Source of the DNA: Malania oleifera
Taxonomy: Eukaryota > Streptophyta > Magnoliopsida > Santalales > Ximeniaceae
Length of the DNA stretch: 64,000 nucleotides
NCBI RefSeq assembly: GCF_029873635.1
Contig: NC_080418.1
Location: forward strand, 12,255,562-12,319,561
Direction: 5' to 3'
The notes beneath the pieces were generated by a model. The model was not told where the DNA came from, did no database searches, and saw nothing but the letters and a program-made list of their open reading frames with translations. Positions 57,300-64,000 of this stretch are shown piece after piece. Position 1 is the first letter of the stretch. Each line of letters opens with the position of its first letter. The translations under genes were made by a program, and so were the position numbers.

Positions 57300-57500
57300 C
57301 GAGATCCATAAGCATCAATTTGTTTGTAAGAAAATTATTTCATTGCTGTGTGAGAGCCTTGGTGAAAATATATGCCACATGAAGATTGCTAGACACATGA
57401 GGAAGGGATATAGTTTGAGCTTCGAATGCCCTGCGGATGAGTGGCAATCAACCTCGATATGTTTAGTACATTCCAAAGAATGGTCACCCTATTCTTTGAC
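57300..57500 (-). pseudogene. Copia RT/RNase H C-terminal fragment
   Basis: The nucleotide text around 57345-57475 (ccttggtgaaaatatatg, atcaacctcgatatgttta) parallels the copia pol end at 19975-20090 (gtaaatatatccgctca, tctcaatatgtttagtt). That region encodes the LTADIxTKxL and HIDxRxHF blocks on the minus strand. No intact frame remains. Confidence 0.5.
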
Positions 57501-57599
57501 TGCCCTTAGCTCAAATTGGACTCTAATTTAAAGAAAGGTTCATAATGGTCCTTTAATCCCTTAAATTTAGTCACAATAGTCTGTCGTTAGCCCAAATTG

Positions 57600-57900
57600 A
57601 GGTCTAATTTAAAGAAAGGTCCATATAATGAGTAACAAAATTATTAGTGACGGAGCTAAAATCATCACTAACAATAAGCCATTAGTGGCGAAAATAAAAT
57701 TTGTCGCTAATAGTGTATTGATCATCAGTGATGAAAAATGATAAAATGAAATTGTCACTAATACTTTCATCACTAAAGGTAGATTTTCCACTCAAACTAT
57801 TGTTAGAAAAAATTATCGACGATTTTTTGGGTATTAGTGAAGAAACTTTTTGTCACTAATAGTAGACTATTAGTAATGGTTTTTGAAACCGTCACTAAAA
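57600..57900. repeat. Second, internal copy of the CACTA subterminal array
   Basis: Matches 56440-56750 block by block in the same direction (attagtgacggagc, aaaatcatcacta, gattttttgggtattagtg). It lacks a CACTACAAAAAA end. It is either a duplicated subterminal region or the remnant of another copy. Confidence 0.8.
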
Positions 57901-58260
57901 CTCTCACACAGAAAACACCATTAAACCTTTCATTTCTTTGCTCTAAACCATCACGTTCCCTCTCACCCGTTCTCTCTCGCAGCTCTCTCACACTCCTCCT
58001 CCTCCTCCTCCCTCCTCCCTCCACCACTGATACCCACCACCACCATTGGAACTAAACTTTCCTAGCTCCCTCACAGTCCTCCCTTCTCCTTGCACCACCA
58101 AAACCCTTTCCTCTCTCAACTCTCTCGCAGTCCTCCCTCCTCCTCATGCTGCTAAAACCCTTCCCTCTCCCAGCTCCCTCACACTCCTCCCTCGTCCCTC
58201 CTCCCTACATTGCCAGTACCCACCGCCACCGTTGGAATCCTTTGTGTTTAATCAGTAAGT
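57901..58260 (+). repeat. CT-rich tandem repeat ending at a possible splice donor
   Basis: About four imperfect units of 55-85 bases, each starting like agctccctcacactcctccc, at 57977-58248. The block ends in CAG/GTAAGT-like text (cagtaagtg, 58251-58259). It could be an untranslated first exon of a CACTA gene. The frame on it has low complexity and is not a supported protein. Confidence 0.5.
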
Positions 58261-58750
58261 GATCTCTATGCCTCTAATTTTTGCATTTTTTAGTTTGGCG
58301 ATGTGATTTTTTCCTTATTTTAATCTTTTATCTCTATAATATTCATTCATTCAACTTTGATTGTGCTTCTTAGTGTGTTGTAATCCTAAAAATTTACATT
58401 TCCAGGATTATAAAGTTTATTTAAATGTGAAAATTAGGTTTTTCTTTTTTCTTTTTTTTCTTGCAACTAACATGTACCATCTATATTTATAATATGAACA
58501 ATCAATTTGGAAAGGGGGTATTCTTTCAATTAGGGTCTGAACAAGGTTTACAAGTTCGATTAAAGTAATAAATTGTAAAATATTTATAAGTCTTGAGTTG
58601 TTGATTGTAATAAAGATTGAAGTGTCACTATTCAACAGATTTTGGATACCAACACTTGCGCAGAATGCATCCGACACTTGTTGAAAATAATAAATGTGTG
58701 GTAAAGAGTTTAATACATGCAAAAATATAATCATCTACTATTCAATATTA
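58261..58750. other. AT-rich interior of the CACTA element
   Basis: I see no gene, array or recognisable retroelement domain in this stretch. The boundary to the LTR that follows is not clear. Confidence 0.4.
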
Positions 58751-60577
58751 TTAGCACCAAAGAATCCACATCATCAATCACATCACGGATATTTGATAAT
58801 ATACACACAACATAAATGTTTTTAGAGATACTTCCCGAGAATAAGAAAGTTTACCCGCTCATACAAGTGGTCTCCCTTTGCTCTAACACTAATGCTAGGG
58901 CACTTAACTTACTCAGTAAATCCTCAAGTTATGTATCCAGGTAAAGTCTCCGAGAATAGGGAAGAATACCCGCCCATACAAGTAGCTTCCCTCTACTATG
59001 GTATCACAAAAAATTACCAAGGCACTCGCATTTCTCAGCAAGCCCTCGAGTGGAGAATTCTATTTTACCATAAATACTTATGTAATTAAAGTTACACGCA
59101 TCCAATGCTAATCATTTCACAAAGATCCATGCATATACGCATATCACATCCAATCCACAAAGGATACATACATACTTCAATCACACCCACACAGGGTCAA
59201 TACCCACACTAGTAATATAGTCTACACAAGACTCACATCCACACAGGAATAACATCCACAAAGGACTCACAACCACACAGGTTACTACACAAGCTTCCCA
59301 ACCACACAGGTCACTACACAAGCTTCCCAACCACACAGGTCACAAATCCACTCACACAACATCGTTCATAGTAAATCAGTAAAACAAACTCCTCATTCAA
59401 CTGCCAATGTTTTACCCCCTTAATGTAAATGCCCATATAACGACCTCCTCATACCATTACCAATGTTATATGGAGATTTATATCAGGTACGATATAACGA
59501 CATCCTCATACCACTGCCAATGCTATATCGCAATTTACATGAACCATAGAACAATACACATCCATAGTATAACCAATCATTTAGCCACATCAATGCATTC
59601 ACCACATTATTCACAATCAAACAATATTCAAAATTGAACAATATTTACAGCCAAGCAGAGTTTACAACCCAAAAAATAACCACAAGCAAACAGTAAATCA
59701 TAATCACGCAATACTCGCAACCCTTTAATTATAAAAGTTATTTTCATACCACACGATTTTTCCTAAATATAAAATATAATCAAAATCATTATTTTTCAAA
59801 TGCCTAACTGATTAGATAAATCAAATCTAAAAAAATATATATATATATATATATATATTATTTGTATACTCAAATTTAACCAGTTTAAAATTAATGAAAA
59901 GCTGCTATAACATTTTCCCCTTACTTGCTCTTCAAGATTCAACCTAAACCAAACTAAAAATGAGACCCTGTATTCCAAACATCCTAGCATAATTAGTTTA
60001 ATCCTAGGATAGTTATCATTTATCATCTCCTAAACCCACACACTCCCAATACTTTACTTAATATTAAAAATACCCTACTTACCCTAGTTTTGGAGTGGTG
60101 CCCAGGTACTCCAAATTGAAAATATGCTCCGCCTATATTGCAGAAAATCTTCCTAGGGACCTCAAGATGGTTCCTGATCATCAATCCGTGCTAAATTGGG
60201 TCCAAAATCAAAGAGAGAAGGTGAGAGAGTTATAGGTAGAGAGAGAGTGGCGTGAGGAGAGGGAATTTCTCTCTTAAAATGAAAGCTTTCTTATTTATAA
60301 GAATAGCTTCGTCGACAAGACACGTGGATTCATCAATGAGCTCAAGAAGAATGTTCATCGATGAAACTGTGAGTTCATCGAAGAATTTCAAAAATACTCA
60401 AAACCTTCCTCGAAAAATCTTCATCGATGAGGCACATATACTCGTCGATGAAACCCAGAACATTGTTCAACGACGAGTCCCTACTTGTTGCCCTTTTGAA
60501 TTTCTTTTCCTTTTCTTTTATTTTTCATTTTTCCTTTTATTTTTTTCTTTTAATTTTTACGAGTTCGAGTTATTACA
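58751..60577 (-). repeat. Gypsy LTR with internal tandem repeats (left end unclear)
   Basis: The right end is GAGTTATTACA. On the minus strand it has a TCGTCGACGA-type array (60307-60475) and a TATA box (60300-60291). Inside are three tandem repeats: a ~115-base pair (58834-59060), a ~29-base cacacaggtcactacac repeat (59185-59345) and a 57-base pair (59435-59548). A TA run lies at 59835-59859. I could not place the left end or a target duplication. Confidence 0.65.
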
Positions 60578-61280
60578 CGTGGTGCCCCCAGGTCTAGATC
60601 AAAGCATGATGAACGCACAACTCGTGCCATAGGTGAAGTAAATGGTGTAGTTATGAAGTTTCAAAGTCGAGATGAGTTTGTTATACATATACATGATTTA
60701 AAAATAAAATGGGCAAAGTTATAGCTTTGAGTACTGAGCGGAGGGATCGCACAATGCATGGGCCTATACCCTACCCCAACCTTTGGGACTTTCGCTTATA
60801 ATGTGCCAAATTATCTGATACAGGAATTATATAGATATCTCCTATATTACAGGTTTGTGAATGATTTAAATGTGTAATTGGTTTCTACTAGAATAAACTC
60901 ATGTATTCACACACTAATGTAATATAATCTGCCTTACTAAGAAGTGTCTCACCCAATATACAAATCTTATTTCAGGTCCTATAGGAAACTTGTTCAAGCA
61001 TTCTAGAGGGATCCTAGAGCGTAGTGTTTTTGTTTGTTTATGTAAGTTCTTATATATGTATTGGGTTTTGGCCAAGTTATCTTTTGGGTTTGTAATAGAA
61101 GGTTATGTTTTTAGTATGTATGGATGTATGTGGGGAAACAGTTAGAAACTCTTGTATGTTTTATTAGAAGATGTATGTTTTTCCGCTATGTATGATTATG
61201 CAGATTAGTATGGAACATCTGTTTTCGCTTATTGGGGCGAGTTGTATATGTATGGTATCAAAGATATGCATGTTATGTAT
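60578..61280 (+). repeat. Gypsy LTR fragment, plus strand
   Basis: The block ttactaagaagtgtctcacc (60934-60953) is the complement of the ggtgagacacctcttagtaa block in the gypsy LTRs at 39468 and 42662. It is cut at 61281 by a copia LTR. It seems to resume at about 62186. Confidence 0.55.
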
Positions 61281-62185
61281 TGTTGGCATTATAAGGCTTA
61301 ACATCTTATTTTGATGCTAACAAACAAGTGGATCTTAACATGCTATGTTAAGTGATTTATTTTCAGGACTAAATGAAGAATGCAAGGTTAAAGAGTTCAT
61401 GAGAGCTTGTACCTCAGATAAGGATGATTATATCAAGCTTGAAGCATGGATTTAAAGTTTAAAGCCTGAAGATCATGAGAGCATTGATATTTTAGAAATA
61501 GCTTCAAAGAATGAAAGCCCAAGTGATCAACATGGAAAGCTCAAAGAAAGATGAAGCAAGTATGAAGGCCTCGAGGAATTCAAGAATTGAAAGAGTCTAG
61601 GAAATTTCATGTAAGTACTTCAAAGAATTTCAATATCGATGCATGAAGCTCTTAGGTTAATGTCTTGGACCTAGATACTTTCGAACATACTTGGAAAATA
61701 TTTTTATAAGGTCAAAAATTGTTTTAAAAAGGTTAGAATCAGTTATGGAATAAAAACCACCAAAAAGAGGATTTCTCAAATGCTATTAATGTTTCTACAT
61801 CTACATTGATGTGCATTTTTCTATGTCCAAGCATTTTTATTTTAAAATGTGTTAAACATGAAAGTTTTAGGATTTTCTCTTCGATTTCAGTTGACACCAA
61901 GAAAGTCAAATTTGGAGTTATATAGAAAAAGTTATGACCAAAAGACTGAAGGGTACTCGAAGTTGACAGCTTGACAGACGACTGTCAAGAACTGGACAGT
62001 CGACTGCCAGTGCAAAATGAGGCGTCTGCTTGCGTTTGGACAGACAACTACCACCTTTCTGCCCTTTTGTTTTAACTGGACAGACGATTGTCCAAAATGG
62101 ACAGTCATCTGTCACGTGATTGTTTTGAATTTTTTATGACGGTCAAATTTTTTAAATGGGAGGTTTAATTTCCCTAGAGTTTTGT
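61281..62185 (+). repeat. Copia LTR fragment, plus strand, with GACAGTCGACTGCC array
   Basis: It starts TGTTGGCATTATAAGGC, much like the complement of the LTR end at 36007, and has an array of GACAGACGACTGTC-type units (61950-62120), the same family of motif as in 28190-28886 and 34408-36007. The right end is not clear. TGTAT lies just left of it (61276-61280) and again near 62188-62192, a possible target duplication. Confidence 0.6.
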
Positions 62186-62405
62186 GGTTGACTTGTATTT
62201 AAAAAATGGTAGTACTCTGGTATGCATATTCGATGTGGTATGCATATGTTTATGAATTGACTTTCATTGTTAGGATTATGTATATGAGTATAATTGTATA
62301 CTTGGTACCCGCTTTCAGGTCAAGTTATGTATTATGATATTAGTAGATGACGTGGCCGTTATGTGGTGTATGTTTTATTTGTATGGAAAAAAAAATGATA
62401 TGAAA
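62186..62405 (+). repeat. Probable gypsy LTR remainder
   Basis: Text such as ggtacccgctttcaggtcaa resembles the gypsy LTR interior. It links the copia fragment to the right CACTA subterminal array. No gene is seen. Confidence 0.35.
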
Positions 62406-62409
62406 AATC

Positions 62410-62760
62410 TGTGCGTCACAAATACTTTTCTTGACAGTTTTCAAAGTGTCACTAATAGCATGACTTTTAGAGACGATTTTGAAACTGTCACTAATAGTTA
62501 GACTTTTAGTGACGATTTTCTAGTGAGAAAATGTGTAATTTATAGTAACGGTCTTAGACTTTTAGTGACGGAATAAAAAGGTCACTAATACTCCATTACT
62601 AGTGATGGTTTTAAAAACTGTCACTAATAATTAGTTGTAACTGCCCTTTTAGTGACCAATTCAAAATTGCACTAAGCCGTCACTAATAAGTATTAGTGAT
62701 TGTTTGCTATTATTAGTGATGGTTTGAAACCATCACTAATAACCTTCTTTTTTTGTAGTG
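62410..62760. repeat. Right subterminal array and terminal inverted repeat of the CACTA element
   Basis: About fourteen TTAGTGACG motifs in both orientations followed by TTTTTTTGTAGTG at 62748-62760. Confidence 0.85.
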
Positions 62761-63216
62761 AGATAGACCCCCTCAAAGCTAATACATATGAGCCTTTATA
62801 CCCTTTTTGAAATCATTGAGACGCACCCACATAAAAATCAAGTAAATTCATCAAATTTTAACCAAAAAGTATCATTAAAAATATTCCCAGATTTTTAAAA
62901 AAAATTTGTAGTGATTTTCTGAAAAAATCTCAACATTTTTCTAAAGCTTTTTGGGATTTTTAAAGACCTTTTCCCCATTTGTTTGGTATTTAATTTTCCA
63001 ATTTTTTTTTTAAATTCCGAGCCAAACTAACTCAAAATAGTTTTCCTCACTTCAAAAATATTTTTTTCAAAATTTTTCCTATTTTCCCTAATTTTTTATT
63101 ATTATTTTTCTCCAATTTATAAAATTAAAACTAATTAAAATTCTAAATAAAATAAAAAAATAAAAAAAATGCTTTAGGAGATTTAAATTGGGACAACTGT
63201 TCAATTTAGTGGGGAC
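62761..63216. other. AT-rich region, nothing recognised
   Basis: Homopolymer-rich DNA without a gene or a clear repeat. It leads into the promoter-like segment at 63217. Confidence 0.5.
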
Positions 63217-63588
63217 CACGTGTTCAACCAAAGTGGGGACACGTGATATTTTAAAGGATTTTTTTTTTTTTCAATTTAGTACAATAGGGTGACATCTGTC
63301 ACCTCTGCCATGTGGTCGCACTCAGTTTATTATTTTCATTTTTTTTTATTTTTTTGAATTTTTGCAACAAAGTGACATCAAGATGACGTCACCCTGCCAC
63401 GTGGTACAATCTAAGTGGTCTCAATCTTTTAACAAACATTGCTGACATAGTAGCGATCTAATCGTCCAAAGAAAATACAAATTGGACGATCGAGATTTGG
63501 CCACGTCGCCCCTGATATACTTGGTCCAAAATACGACACGTGTTGCCATGCGGTGGTGACACGTGTCCCGCTACCCTAAATATAAAAA
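63217..63588 (+). promoter_or_regulatory. Promoter-like region: five CACGTG boxes, a TGACGTCA site and a TATA box
   Basis: CACGTG occurs at 63217, 63240, 63398, 63537 and 63560. TGACGTCA lies at 63384-63391. TATAAAAA lies at 63581-63588, 16 bases after the last G-box. In plants these are binding sites of bZIP and bHLH factors. A pyrimidine-rich leader follows. The transcript could belong to a gene or to an LTR element beyond the window. Confidence 0.55.
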
Positions 63589-64000
63589 CCAATTTTTTCC
63601 CTTTTCTTTTTCAGTTTTTACTCTTCTTCCCTTTCTCTCCCTCTCTTTTCTCTTCTATTTTCTTTCTCTATCCCTTCTATCTCTTCACCTATTCATTCTT
63701 CATCCTCTCTAATCTCTTTATTAATTTTGTACTCTGCTCCCTCTCTTTCTTTTTTCTATCTCTTTGTTCTGCCTTCCATCTTCTCTTATTTTTTATTTTT
63801 TTCTCTTTTCTGTTCTCTCTTCAATTTTTTTGTTATTTAAAAAAAAAAAATTTCTTCCTTCATTCTCTTTCAGATTTTTTTGTTTATTTTTTTTTCTTTT
63901 TTACTTCCTTCATTCTCTTTTAGATTTAATACACTTCTTCATTTCTCTTTTAGATTTTCATTTATTTCTCTTATTTTGTAGCCCCAATCTTACATTGAAG
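63589..64000 (+). other. Pyrimidine-rich leader-like region
   Basis: CT-rich DNA with a partly repeated unit attctcttt(c/t)agattt at about 63863, 63914 and 63940. Frames here are low complexity and not supported. It runs to the window end. Confidence 0.5.

Larger units (their letters stand above)
56422..62760. mobile_element. CACTA (En/Spm-type) DNA transposon, non-autonomous, with nested repeats
   Basis: The left end reads CACTACAAAAAAGGG and the right end is CACTACAAAAAAAGAAGG on the opposite strand. Arrays of TTAGTGACG in both orientations lie next to each end (56450-56750 and 62410-62750), as in plant CACTA elements, where they bind transposase. Flanking triplets are ATA (56419-56421) and AGA (62761-62763), so the 3-bp duplication is imperfect. 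No transposase was recognised inside; the interior holds LTR pieces. The two ends may have belonged to different copies. Confidence 0.75.

Noticed and set aside
59407-59637. 76-residue frame with repeated YHYQCYMEIY text
   Set aside because: It comes from the 57-base tandem repeat in an LTR.
63540-63923. 127-residue frame at the window end
   Set aside because: Almost only Phe, Leu and Ser from a CT-rich leader.

Overview
This is a stretch of plant nuclear DNA, most likely from a eudicot. It is AT-rich, has no operon structure, and is built almost wholly of nested LTR retrotransposons. The retroelements belong to plant lineages: Ty3 chromoviruses with tRNA-Met primer sites, Athila-type Ty3 elements with tRNA-Asp primer sites, and Sirevirus-like Ty1/copia elements. 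I see one intact host gene, a GRAS transcription factor of the LISCL (SCL9/SCL14/SCL33) type on the minus strand at 53746-55653. No rRNA, tRNA or CRISPR feature was seen. Species cannot be named from this window.

Layout. 1-753 is the end of an Athila-type LTR. 754-1167 and 13515-14511 are two halves of one copia LTR, split by a 12.3-kb minus-strand chromovirus (1168-13509, duplication GTATG). That chromovirus is itself split between RT and RNase H by a smaller relative (5385-8821, duplication CTTCA). 14512-15491 is another copia LTR fragment, followed by an Athila-type LTR, primer site and gag start (15492-17295). That gag is interrupted by a complete 9.5-kb minus-strand copia element (17296-26791, duplication AAGTC) and resumes at 26792. 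27276-36007 holds a decayed Sirevirus-like element, broken by a gypsy LTR fragment (29405-30713) and a copia LTR (30714-32601). 36008-39079 is a plus-strand copia pol fragment split by a solo LTR (36095-38306, duplication GCTTG). 39080-41145 is a solo gypsy LTR (duplication CAGGC). 41146-53108 is a gypsy gag, primer site and 5' LTR. That LTR was hit by an Athila-type solo LTR (43749-45433, duplication ATGAA) and by a complete Athila-type element without pol (45658-52678, duplication ACCTA).

The GRAS gene follows, with a short upstream region. 56422-62760 is bounded by CACTACAAAAAA inverted ends with TTAGTGACG subterminal arrays, so it is read as a CACTA DNA transposon filled with other repeats. 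The last kilobase has five CACGTG boxes, a TATA box and a pyrimidine-rich leader, probably the promoter part of a further repeat or gene that runs off the window.

The coding parts of the retroelements carry stops, frameshifts and changed catalytic residues, so they are relics rather than working genes. The most unusual signal is shared by both Ty1 and Ty3 LTRs. Most of the long LTRs carry an array of short CpG-rich palindromes. In eleven of them the array lies just upstream of a TATA box in U3. The palindrome differs by family but shares half-sites. The array looks like a modular promoter element that different families have acquired or converged on.
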